Part shown: in pieces, positions 56,623-64,000 of the stretch | How positions within the stretch are numbered: position 1 is the stretch's first letter | How the letters are laid out: every line of letters begins with the position of its first letter | Source: Leptospiraceae bacterium | Lineage (GTDB): Bacteria > Spirochaetota > Leptospiria > Leptospirales > Leptospiraceae | Assembly (NCBI GenBank): GCA_024233835.1 | Contig: JACKPC010000003.1 | Coordinates: 156,501-220,500 of the forward strand | Length of the DNA stretch: 64,000 bases | Direction of reading: 5' to 3' | The notes under the pieces: generated by a model | Database searches by the model: none | Seen by the model: only the letters and a program-made list of their open reading frames with translations | What the model was told of the DNA's origin: nothing | Position numbers and translations under genes: made by a program

Positions 56623-57717
56623 CTATACTGCCATAATTTTCTCTGCATAATTATCAGGAAGAGAATAGGCAAAAATTCGTTTCCAGGTTTGAGAGAACTG
56701 ACTCCAAAAACCACCTGTGTTATAGTGCTGACCGTAACGTTCACAGATTTCTTTTAGACGGGGTGCAATTTCCTCATATCGATTCGCCGGAATATCAGGA
56801 AAAAGATGGTGTTCTATTTGGTGGCTTAAATGTCCGGACATCAGGTAGAAAAATTGGCTCCCTTCTACATTAGAAGATCCTTTGATTTGTCTGAGATACC
56901 ATTCTGCACGATTTTCATTCAGTATATCTTCTTCAGTAAATGTTTCCACATTATCAGTGAAATGACCGCACCATATAACCGAATAAGCCCAGATATTTCT
57001 TGCCATATTTGCCAGAAGATTTCCGAGTAAAACCTTGGGAAAAAATGGACCGCTTAACAGGGGGAATAGAAGATAATCCTTAATCGCAATCTTCTCTCTT
57101 TTTTTCAAAAACTTCTCCCGTTTTTCTTTAAAAGCAATTTTGGTTCTTTCTTCTTCGGGAAGTTCAAAAAACTCGACATTATAGCCATGCCTTCCAACTC
57201 CCCATTGAAAGCTGAGAGCCAGAAAAAAGTTGGTTATAGGTTGTAAAAGGTGGGAAGGATTCCATTCCCTTTCTTTGGAAAGTCGCATAAATCCATAGCC
57301 GAAATCATGATCTTTTCCGATTACGTTAGTAAAGGTATGGTGCATATAATTATGAGAATATTTCCATTGATCACTGTCACAGGCATTATCCCAGTCAAAG
57401 TATTTGGAGTGTAAAGAAGGTTCATTCATCCAGTCAAATTGTCCGTGCATTACATTATGACCGATTTCCATGTTATCCAGAATTTTAGAAAGGGATAACA
57501 TTCCAACTCCACCCATCCAGGTAAGCGGATCGAGACTAAAATGGATTAAAAGTCTACCTAAAATCTCATTATAACGGGCAAGGCTATGAATGCGACGAAT
57601 ATAAGCCGCATCCTCTTCTCCCACTTTGCTAAGAACTTCTTCTCGCAAAGATTCTAATTCCTTACCAAAGCTTTTGATTTCTTCTGAATTTAGTTTTTTA
57701 TAATAAGCTGTTTTCAT
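56623..57717 (-). CDS. membrane fatty acid desaturase
   Basis: The ATG at 57717 with AGGA eight bases upstream gives 364 residues. All three histidine boxes of the acyl-CoA/acyl-lipid desaturase family are present: HNVMH (87-91), HNYMHH (122-127) and HQIEHH (299-304), coordinating the di-iron centre. Four membrane helices surround them. HQIEHH is the third box of the linoleoyl-type group. It inserts a double bond in a membrane fatty acid, using electrons from the reductase encoded ten bases upstream. The pair and the FabR/DesT-type repressor resemble the DesB/DesC/DesT set of Pseudomonas. Confidence 0.93.
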   Translation of the reverse strand: MKTAYYKKLNSEEIKSFGKELESLREEVLSKVGEEDAAYIRRIHSLARYNEILGRLLIHFSLDPLTWMGGVGMLSLSKILDNMEIGHNVMHGQFDWMNEPSLHSKYFDWDNACDSDQWKYSHNYMHHTFTNVIGKDHDFGYGFMRLSKEREWNPSHLLQPITNFFLALSFQWGVGRHGYNVEFFELPEEERTKIAFKEKREKFLKKREKIAIKDYLLFPLLSGPFFPKVLLGNLLANMARNIWAYSVIWCGHFTDNVETFTEEDILNENRAEWYLRQIKGSSNVEGSQFFYLMSGHLSHQIEHHLFPDIPANRYEEIAPRLKEICERYGQHYNTGGFWSQFSQTWKRIFAYSLPDNYAEKIMAV

Positions 57718-57727
57718 AAAATAGTCC

Positions 57728-58816
57728 TTACAGTTCCAATTCAATATCTGTTTCTATAGTGCTAATACAGAGTTGAATATGCTCTTCAGTTAGACCCGAT
57801 ACATTTCCATTGATAAGATTCTTTATCTGACCGCTCTTTTTTTCACACTTACAGGTATGACAGATTCCCATCCGGCAGGCACTCTGAGGATAAATTCCGT
57901 TTTTTTCCAGTTCGGAAAGGAGATCATTACCTTTGGAAAGTCTTAAAGTTTTATGGGAGCGTAAAAGTTTTACTTCCCTTTCATCCGATTCAGTCACTAC
58001 TGTATTAACATAGGGTGTAAAACTTTCTGTTTTAAGATTTTTTAAAATAGCTTCTTTTTGATAAACGTCTTGCACGGCTTCTATAAGTGAAGATGGTCCA
58101 CAGAGAAAAGCTTTTCTTTCTTTAAAATCAGGTATATACTCTTTAAGAAGTTTCAAAGAAAAATGACCGGAGTTATAGCCTTCCCTTTTTTCTCGTGTAA
58201 AAAAGATATGTAACTGAAAATCTGTATGTTTTTTTAAATACTTCAGTTCTTCCTGAAAAATAACACTTTCCTTATCCGGAACAAAATATAAAAGTTTTAC
58301 ATCCCTTTTGTCCTGCAAAACAGAAAGTTCCTGTAGATTTGAGTAAACAGGTGTTATCCCGCATCCGGCAGCTATGAAGAGAAGTGGCTCATCCCCCTCC
58401 TCTTCCGGAAAGAAATTTCCCTCGGCTTTTCCCAGTTCGAGGTAGTCTCCCACCCGAACCTGTTCATGCAAGTAAGAGGAAAAAAAACCATTTTCCTTCT
58501 GCTTAACGGTTATCGAAATCGTTTTTTCACCCGGTTTACAACTGATAGAATAAAGCCTTGTATGCCGTTTTCCTCCTACAGTTAGGCTTACAGGCAGGTA
58601 TTGCCCGGCTTTGAAGCCCTTCCAGTGAAAATTAGGAAACAGGGTATAGGTTTTGACATCCTTCGTTTCCTGTTTAATTTTACTAACTTTGGCCAGAACC
58701 CGGTACAGACTGAAAGCAGGGTGGATATGCTGAAGTAAAAAATCAGCCCAGCTTTCCTGCAAAAAATAGGCCTTGAGCTCGGAACTTGAATTGTGAATGA
58801 GAGGTATCGATTTCAT
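57728..58816 (-). CDS. ferredoxin-NAD(P)H reductase with fused 2Fe-2S domain
   Basis: A 362-residue electron-transfer protein. FAD-binding (about 38-140) has RLYSIS. The NAD(P)-binding region (about 145-250) has FIAAGCGITPVYSNL and AFLCGPSSL. The C-terminal ferredoxin (about 275-362) has CRMGICHTCKC and a fourth cysteine in IQLCIST. It passes electrons from NAD(P)H to the desaturase encoded just downstream. AGGAGAAG precedes the ATG. Transcription should start at the promoter overlapped by the operator at 58834-58849. Confidence 0.93.
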   Translation of the reverse strand: MKSIPLIHNSSSELKAYFLQESWADFLLQHIHPAFSLYRVLAKVSKIKQETKDVKTYTLFPNFHWKGFKAGQYLPVSLTVGGKRHTRLYSISCKPGEKTISITVKQKENGFFSSYLHEQVRVGDYLELGKAEGNFFPEEEGDEPLLFIAAGCGITPVYSNLQELSVLQDKRDVKLLYFVPDKESVIFQEELKYLKKHTDFQLHIFFTREKREGYNSGHFSLKLLKEYIPDFKERKAFLCGPSSLIEAVQDVYQKEAILKNLKTESFTPYVNTVVTESDEREVKLLRSHKTLRLSKGNDLLSELEKNGIYPQSACRMGICHTCKCEKKSGQIKNLINGNVSGLTEEHIQLCISTIETDIELEL

Positions 58817-58831
58817 TTTCGCTTCTCCTTA

Positions 58832-58860
58832 TTGTGAACAACTGTTCACCAAGTTAGACT
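58832..58860 (+). promoter_or_regulatory. promoter of the TetR-type repressor gene
   Basis: TTGTGA (58832-58837) and TAGACT (58855-58860) are separated by 17 bases. The operator palindrome fills the -35 and spacer region, so binding would block this promoter (autorepression). Confidence 0.5.
58834..58849. promoter_or_regulatory. palindromic operator of FabR/DesT type
   Basis: GTGAACA, AC, TGTTCAC, a perfect 7-bp inverted repeat with a two-base centre. It resembles the GTGAAC...GTTCAC type of site bound by DesT as I recall it. It lies between the divergent reductase and repressor genes and overlaps both predicted promoters. Confidence 0.7.
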
Positions 58861-58878
58861 ATTTGTTTTTTCTGTCAA
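58851..58878 (-). promoter_or_regulatory. promoter of the reductase/desaturase operon
   Basis: On the minus strand a consensus TTGACA (58873-58878) is followed after 16 bases by TAACTT (58851-58856). The predicted start of transcription falls within the operator palindrome, a standard repressor position. The -10 is poor. Confidence 0.45.
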
Positions 58879-58919
58879 TCGAAAAAAAACCTTTACGGTA
58901 TTATTTTTTTTTATTTTGT

Positions 58920-59597
58920 ATGGAAAGGGAACTCTTTAGAACATTGAAAGTTAATAGTAAAGAAATGCAGAAACTACGGACAAGAAGCCTCCTTCTTCGT
59001 TCAGCACTAAACCTTATGGGAGAAAACCGAAGCCTTGATTCTTTAAGCTTACGGGAAGTTACAAGGGAAGCAGGTGTGGCTCCGGCTGCGTTTTATCGAC
59101 ACTTTCAAAGTATCGAGGAACTGGGTTTGAGCCTTGTCGACGAAGTGGGAATTCGGATCCGTTCTTTATTACGGGAAGCGAAAGAAGCTCCCTATCGCCT
59201 GGCCTTAAAAGAGACGGTAGAAATTTTCTTTCAGTATGTAGCCGGAAATCGTTTTCATTTTAGTTTTATTTCCAGAGAACGACTCGGAGGAAATCGAAAT
59301 ATTCGACATGCCATTCGAAGAGAAATGTCTTATATTGCGAAAGAGTTAAGCGAAGGTATGAAAGAATTTCGTAATGTACCCGGTTTAAAAATTGGAGAAT
59401 ACGAAGAACTATCGGAATTAATTATAAGCACCATGTTTAACCTGGCCGGTGAATTTTTGGATGTACCGAGGGGTGATGAAGAAATTAAAACAAGACTTTT
59501 GCGAAAAAGCGTAAAGCAACTTCGCCTTATCCTGCGCGGTGCTTTATGGAATGAACTCAAGCGAATCAAAAAGCATGGGAAAATAGGAAATTACTGA
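58920..59597 (+). CDS. TetR family repressor, FabR/DesT type
   Basis: The ATG at 58920 gives 225 residues. The helix-turn-helix reads LDSLSLREVTREAGVAPAAFYRHF (about 40-63), almost the same as in FabR/DesT. IEELGLSLVDEVGIRIRSLLREA and FHFSFISRERLGGNRNIRHAIRREM extend the match to the ligand domain, which in this group senses the ratio of saturated to unsaturated acyl-CoA. It is divergent from the desaturase/reductase operon with a palindromic operator between. There is no clear ribosome site at 58920. The ATG at 58965 is an alternative start that would still keep the HTH. Confidence 0.9.
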   Translation: MERELFRTLKVNSKEMQKLRTRSLLLRSALNLMGENRSLDSLSLREVTREAGVAPAAFYRHFQSIEELGLSLVDEVGIRIRSLLREAKEAPYRLALKETVEIFFQYVAGNRFHFSFISRERLGGNRNIRHAIRREMSYIAKELSEGMKEFRNVPGLKIGEYEELSELIISTMFNLAGEFLDVPRGDEEIKTRLLRKSVKQLRLILRGALWNELKRIKKHGKIGNY

Positions 59598-59728
59598 TTT
59601 TGGATAATGTTTTTATACAGGTAGAATATCCTAAAAGTGCACCAATACCCTCCCAATAAAAAACTTGTCAGGTTTTTGTTTTTTCGGAATACTGGGAATT
59701 ATGCTATCAATTCCATAAGGAAATCATT

Positions 59729-60559
59729 ATGTCAGAAAATACCAGAAATTTTACAGCCAACCAGCATACAGAAATACAGCGCTTACAGCACATGCTGCAT
59801 ATTGAGGATAAGGAAACTTCCTATTTACAAAAACTCGATGGAGAAGAACTTTTTCACCTTCGCTCCAAAATAGCCGATGCCCTGCAAAATGAACATGCAG
59901 AAACATGGGAGAAGCTCGCCAAAGTTTCCAAATTCATGCCGAATTTCATTAATGCAAAAATTGCACAGGATATATTAGGAGCTTCTATCACAGCAAACTT
60001 TACTTACTTTATCCCTATAAAAGATGCTCTGAATATTTCTTCTATGTTCTCTATTCCCTTTATGGCAGATGTTTCCGAACACCTGAATCCTTCCCGACTC
60101 GAACCCCTGCTCAAGGAATTTCCCATTGATCGAATAAAAAAAATTGTGGTAGAAATGGAAAAACGAAACGGATACTATACTATGGGAAACTTTGTTGACT
60201 ACATCCCTTCTGATAAAGTCAGTATCATTGCCAATCAAATTCAATCGGAAGAGACTCTCATTCGCACAGCTTCCTTTGCCAACAAAAAACATCGTTTAGC
60301 TCCTATCATCGCTGCTTTCTCAGATGATAGATTAAAAAAACTTTTATTAAAAGGTGATGAACTAAAACTTTATGAAGAAATCATTCTTATTATGCGACAC
60401 ATTCCCGACAATGAGCTTCCCCGGTATCTGGGAATTCTTATTAGTATCGGGGGCTCAGTTTTTCAAAATTATCTGAATGCCCTGAAAGCGTCTGAAGAAT
60501 CCGATATACAAAAAATAAAAAAAGCTCTGAATACGATGGGAGTAAATATTGAATTTTAA
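59729..60559 (+). CDS. helical protein of unknown function (276 residues)
   Basis: AAGGAAATC precedes the ATG. The protein is soluble and mostly helical, with repeated units of about 30-40 residues: LFHLRSKIADALQNEHAETWEKLAKVSKFMPNF, SRLEPLLKEFPIDRIKKIVVEMEKR, IPSDKVSIIANQIQSEETLIRTASF, APIIAAFSDDRLKKLL. The pattern resembles the helical repeats of the MgtE N-terminal type but is not a clear match. The following gene starts 27 bases downstream, so the two may be an operon. Confidence 0.65.
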   Translation: MSENTRNFTANQHTEIQRLQHMLHIEDKETSYLQKLDGEELFHLRSKIADALQNEHAETWEKLAKVSKFMPNFINAKIAQDILGASITANFTYFIPIKDALNISSMFSIPFMADVSEHLNPSRLEPLLKEFPIDRIKKIVVEMEKRNGYYTMGNFVDYIPSDKVSIIANQIQSEETLIRTASFANKKHRLAPIIAAFSDDRLKKLLLKGDELKLYEEIILIMRHIPDNELPRYLGILISIGGSVFQNYLNALKASEESDIQKIKKALNTMGVNIEF

Positions 60560-60586
60560 CAGGTTCAAATTTAATAAAAAGTAAAT

Positions 60587-62806
60587 ATGAGTACAGAACC
60601 CTTATTTTTCTACGAACATGTTCCAACAAAAACTATTTTACGCTCCATGAATAGTGGAGGAATGCTTCAAGTTATTCGTGATTTTCAAGAAATTGCCCGT
60701 TTCTCTATGCATCTGAATTACTCACCAAGTTGTTCTGAAAATGGAATTGTATATTTTCATGACAGCTATGGTAGACGCACTTTAGATTTAAACTTACCTT
60801 TTCCTCAGGAGCCGCAAAAAGCAATAAATGGAGACTTGATTCATCCAAATGGAAAGTATATTATCCATTATGCAATGAAGGAATATCCGTATAAATTTAA
60901 GGATAAATCATATGCAGGTTTGCTGTTTATTGATAGAAGAACCGCTGAACCGGAAGTTCTCTGGAATGGCGATACCTCAAATCCTGAACTTGTCCCGGTT
61001 TTCGGACAAACATTAGAAGAAGCTTCAAAAAGAGAACCTTATGATGATGTGTGGAAAAAAATAGAAAAGCCAATAGAATTTCCCAGAATCTTATTTGATT
61101 CGGAAAGTAAAATTTGGGCTCTTTTGCAAAATTACAGACTTGTAATCGGAAAAGAAGATAAATTATTAAGTTCTGTATTTTGGAATAAATACACATTTTT
61201 CCCGATAAAAGCAGAGTTTGATCTGAAAAAAGAAAGACTCTTACTGCTCGGCTCTCATGGAATTTTAGCTTTTTCCTTTGCTGGAAATTTGGATGCTTAT
61301 TGGAAAGCAAATTTAGTCTGTGAACCTTATGAAGAATACGGAGAAATTCTTACAGAAAAAGAGTCACCGCTGGTTAGCCCTCCCCTGATACTGGACAGAG
61401 AAATCTGGGTGATTGCGGCTACCCATAAAGCCGAATATGGTTCACCTTCCTGCTATGAAGTGCTAAAATTTAACAGAGACGATTTAACCTTTTTAGGTCA
61501 ACATAAAGGATTTCCCCCAAAAAGAGATCCTGATGAAAATGCGATTCTATATGCTTTATCCGATGGTTCTATAGCCTGGGTGCCAAATACCTTACCTATA
61601 GAAATCCTTCCTGCGGAAGGTTCCCATCTTACATCTACTGAAATTGTAAAGATCATAGGAGAAGCCAAAGAGCCTATAGTTCCTCATCCTTCCGATTCCT
61701 GGTATCTGCACTCTATTGGCGAAACCGGAGAACTACCGGATATAATTCAGGCAAGCCCTGAAGAAAGAAAATCTTTAGCTCGTTATCTCTTAAATGAACT
61801 CATGGAAGATAGAAGATTCACACAGCTAATCGAAATCGATGTATCAGCTTTTCAGCCCTATATTTCACAAATTGTGGAATGGAAAGAAGACAGACTTAAT
61901 TTGCTCCGTGAAATGGATTGGCAAAATTTCTGGAAAATTATGTACGGGCTTCCCGATTCTTCTGTTCAAAAAATTGCAAAAAAACTTGGCACAAAGAAAA
62001 AACTGAAAAATTCAGATAAGAACTATATCCAATTATTAATAGGAGCCGGAACTACATTAGCCCTCGAAACATTAGGAGAACTGGCCAGAAAACATTCGCT
62101 TGCCTCTGAACTTTGTTCTGACTTTCTCCTGGAGGTCTTAGAAAGCGGGCCTGCGATTCCCCGTGTATCTCGAACTTCCCACGACATAATTGCCTATCCG
62201 GATACAGAAAATGAAAACCAGGAAGGTATTTTCTATCCTCTAAGACACTCTGAATATTTACCTGAAAAATTTGGTTGGACCTGTAGATCCAGCATGGGCC
62301 ACATTCTTTCTATAGATTTAGAACTTCTGAAAGTAAACTCCCTTATGTCCTCTTCCTTGAAGTTACATCACTGGTTTTTATCTACAGGCGAAGAGTGCTG
62401 TGATGAGTCGATTTGTACCTATTATGCTTACCGGAATATAAAAGGCTCTCATCAGTTGATTCAACTAATAGCCGATCTGGCTTCGGCGAATCCAAAAGAA
62501 CGTCCTGAGCAAACCGATTGTGAAGGTTCCGAAACTGAGGATAGACAGACCAAAAAATATAAAATAGTCCTGGAGTCACATATACCAGATAGACCCTGGA
62601 AAGTAAAAACCCTGGGAAAATTAGGTGGATACCCCGATTGGTGGCAATCTCCGGAAATACCCAGCTGTCCAGATTGCGGAAGAATGATGTTTTATATAGG
62701 TTACGTTAAGGCCGATTCCATCAGAGATGACATGATAGATGCAGCCTTATATGGTTTTCATTGTGAAGATTGCGGCATAGGAGCTCAGGTAGTACAAATT
62801 ACTTAA
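60587..62806 (+). CDS. large soluble protein with C-terminal YwqG/DUF1963-like zinc motif
   Basis: A 739-residue protein. The N-terminal ~370 residues alternate strands and turns in the manner of a beta-propeller (ENGIVYFHDSYG, HPNGKYIIHYAM, ERLLLLGSHGILAF, ILDREIWVIAATH). A helical middle follows (about 385-515). The C-terminus has LGGYPDWWQSPEIPSCPDCGRMMFYIGYV and HCEDCGIGAQVV, with C694-x2-C697 and C726-x2-C729 likely binding zinc. The GGxPxWxQ...CPxCG..M pattern is that of DUF1963/YwqG-like domains, which often accompany toxin-immunity or stress loci. The role here is unknown. Confidence 0.65.
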   Translation: MSTEPLFFYEHVPTKTILRSMNSGGMLQVIRDFQEIARFSMHLNYSPSCSENGIVYFHDSYGRRTLDLNLPFPQEPQKAINGDLIHPNGKYIIHYAMKEYPYKFKDKSYAGLLFIDRRTAEPEVLWNGDTSNPELVPVFGQTLEEASKREPYDDVWKKIEKPIEFPRILFDSESKIWALLQNYRLVIGKEDKLLSSVFWNKYTFFPIKAEFDLKKERLLLLGSHGILAFSFAGNLDAYWKANLVCEPYEEYGEILTEKESPLVSPPLILDREIWVIAATHKAEYGSPSCYEVLKFNRDDLTFLGQHKGFPPKRDPDENAILYALSDGSIAWVPNTLPIEILPAEGSHLTSTEIVKIIGEAKEPIVPHPSDSWYLHSIGETGELPDIIQASPEERKSLARYLLNELMEDRRFTQLIEIDVSAFQPYISQIVEWKEDRLNLLREMDWQNFWKIMYGLPDSSVQKIAKKLGTKKKLKNSDKNYIQLLIGAGTTLALETLGELARKHSLASELCSDFLLEVLESGPAIPRVSRTSHDIIAYPDTENENQEGIFYPLRHSEYLPEKFGWTCRSSMGHILSIDLELLKVNSLMSSSLKLHHWFLSTGEECCDESICTYYAYRNIKGSHQLIQLIADLASANPKERPEQTDCEGSETEDRQTKKYKIVLESHIPDRPWKVKTLGKLGGYPDWWQSPEIPSCPDCGRMMFYIGYVKADSIRDDMIDAALYGFHCEDCGIGAQVVQIT

Positions 62807-63126
62807 ACGACAAGTAATGCACTGAGATAAAAAAACTTGCTTTTTTTCAACCTTTTGTATTATTCTCTGTCTAAGTTATAATACAAATAGGAAGACTGCA
62901 AAGTCTTAAACCAAAGAAAATGTAATACGCATCTCTACAAACATAGAACAAGTGTCGGTTTCCAAAAGCCCCAGATTTTGATTTTATCTACCTTGTTCCT
63001 AACCAAAACTTCATGAATAGGGTTTATATACCTATTTACACACAATATTGTTCATTCCTGCTATAGCTATATACAGAGAATAGATATATTATTTAAACGA
63101 TTTGTTCAAAACATAAGGAGAAGAAA
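62807..63126. other. intergenic stretch without a gene
   Basis: About 320 AT-rich bases. I see no tRNA-like fold or convincing open frame. An AAGGAG at 63115-63120 serves the next gene. A TATATA-rich segment around 63064-63090 may contain its promoter, but no well-spaced pair stands out. Confidence 0.45.
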
Positions 63127-64000
63127 ATGGATTTTGCAAAAATCCTTTCTTACTTTCAAGAAAGACATGAAGTATTTTATAAGGATATGCGTACCTGCGA
63201 ACATTCTCTGAATGAAAAGGAGTTCAATCCTTACCATCAGGAAGGAGATGTGTGGACACATACCGAGATGGTCTTAGAGGAAGTTAAGGACTTAAACTCA
63301 CTGGACAAAACCTCTATTTTTATTGCCTGCCTCTTACACGATGTGGCAAAGCCTTATACCCGTGTAGAAAAATACTCCCAGGGCTGGCAGAGACAGGTTG
63401 TATCTTTTCGAGGACATGAGTCTCTTTCTACATTTCTTGCCATAGACCTTTTGCTGGACTTTGAAACCGCTTTAGAAATAAAGCTGAATAAAGAACTTAT
63501 CCTGCATGCTATCAACTGGCATGTGGTTTTACACAGGATAAAGCTGGAGGAGAATGGTTTTCTATCCGATGAAAATGTGCTATTTTTAAACCGGGCATTC
63601 AGTACAGAAAGAGATAAGGGAGCTATCTGGGACATAATGTATGGCCTAAATCGCTCGGATGCACTCGGACGGGTTTCGGATTCGTATAAAACGGATAAAG
63701 AGAAATTTAAGTATTTAGAAAACTTTATACCGTATTATCCGATTCGAAATTTGGGAAATGAAGAGAAAAAACCGGAAATTATAGTGCTTATCGGCTTACC
63801 CGGAAGTGGAAAAAGTAGTCTGGCTAGAGAAAGATATGCAAAACATAAAGTACTTTCTTTGGACGAAATGATAATGAACTATCCGAAATATAAGGGATTA
63901 AGTTACCAGGAAGCACGAACAAAAGCCATGCAGTCGGATAAGATGCGGGAATTCATTAGCAAAGTCTATGATTCCATAAAAGCGGATTCTGAAAAAGGTA
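63127..64000 (+). CDS. HD-domain / polynucleotide-kinase-like fusion, 3' end cut off
   Basis: The ATG at 63127 follows AAGGAG. The first 291 residues are visible. Residues ~25-190 form an HD-type phosphohydrolase domain: a leading histidine (H45), CLLHDVAKPYTR (H71, D72) and SFRGHESLS (H97), similar to tRNA-nucleotidyltransferase HD domains. From about residue 217 a P-loop kinase begins (IIVLIGLPGSGKSSLARERY, Walker A 223-230), followed by SLDEMIMNYPKYKGLSYQEA, typical of T4 Pnk-like kinases. HD plus Pnk modules occur in RNA repair proteins. An RNA ligase may lie beyond the window. The right edge truncates the gene. Confidence 0.8.
   Translation, partial: MDFAKILSYFQERHEVFYKDMRTCEHSLNEKEFNPYHQEGDVWTHTEMVLEEVKDLNSLDKTSIFIACLLHDVAKPYTRVEKYSQGWQRQVVSFRGHESLSTFLAIDLLLDFETALEIKLNKELILHAINWHVVLHRIKLEENGFLSDENVLFLNRAFSTERDKGAIWDIMYGLNRSDALGRVSDSYKTDKEKFKYLENFIPYYPIRNLGNEEKKPEIIVLIGLPGSGKSSLARERYAKHKVLSLDEMIMNYPKYKGLSYQEARTKAMQSDKMREFISKVYDSIKADSEKG

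Overview
The window looks like chromosomal DNA of an AT-rich spirochaete of the Leptospiraceae, most likely Leptospira or a close sister. Three things point there. A lone 23S rRNA gene (15109-18065, minus strand) has its own terminator and no adjacent 16S, 5S or tRNA. The protein families are typical of the group: surface proteins with LA_2272-type repeats, GAF/SpoIIE/TPR phosphatases, very large kinase-ATPase-GAF-cyclase proteins and many lipoproteins. The base composition is AT-rich throughout. The assignment is an inference from content, not from a database search. No phage, insertion sequence or CRISPR array was seen.

Layout. 1-4567 (minus): a truncated DUF3365 sensor, a small SAM methyltransferase, an ammonium transporter with a clear terminator, and a GAF-PP2C-TPR phosphatase. 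5016-15010: a DUF697-SHOCT protein, a multi-pass membrane protein, secreted and lipoproteins, an orphan ParA-like ATPase, a MATE exporter, an ankyrin protein, a STAS anti-anti-sigma protein, a polyprenol/diacylglycerol kinase-like protein and a TetR regulator. 15071-18658: the isolated 23S gene with terminator and leader. 18659-21453: a degenerate glycosidase-like membrane protein, a perfect 50-bp palindrome and a rhomboid protease. 21537-27470: a tight five-gene plus-strand operon (MBL-fold hydrolase, class A PBP, two small exported proteins, and a heme-membrane/ferredoxin/adenylate-cyclase fusion).

27467-37598 is the most unusual part. It holds a nitrilase-like hydrolase, a 606-residue acidic protein, an orphan DNA methyltransferase and a 1643-residue protein combining Nudix-like, APH-kinase-like and STAND ATPase modules plus a second Nudix-like domain. 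Next to it is a compact transcription unit for a 46-residue protein. 37599-51053: a TonB receptor with an N-terminal extension, a TauE/SafE permease, a helicase-associated-domain protein, an Ig/LamG lipoprotein, DUF2330 and LA_2272-type proteins, a bestrophin and a beta-propeller lipoprotein. 51050-56329: a 1759-residue kinase-like/AAA/GAF/adenylate cyclase. 56623-59597: a desaturase and ferredoxin-reductase operon divergent from a FabR/DesT-type repressor, with a palindromic operator between them. 59729-64000: two unknown proteins and a truncated HD-phosphohydrolase/polynucleotide-kinase-like fusion.

Themes. Signalling through cAMP (two class III cyclases) and through SpoIIE/STAS partner switching is prominent. 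Envelope functions (PBP, rhomboid, TonB, lipoproteins) dominate the rest. The best candidates for something undescribed are the Nudix-kinase-STAND-Nudix protein (32011-36942), the 46-residue-protein transcription unit (37129-37560) and the redox-module/cyclase operon (25459-27470).
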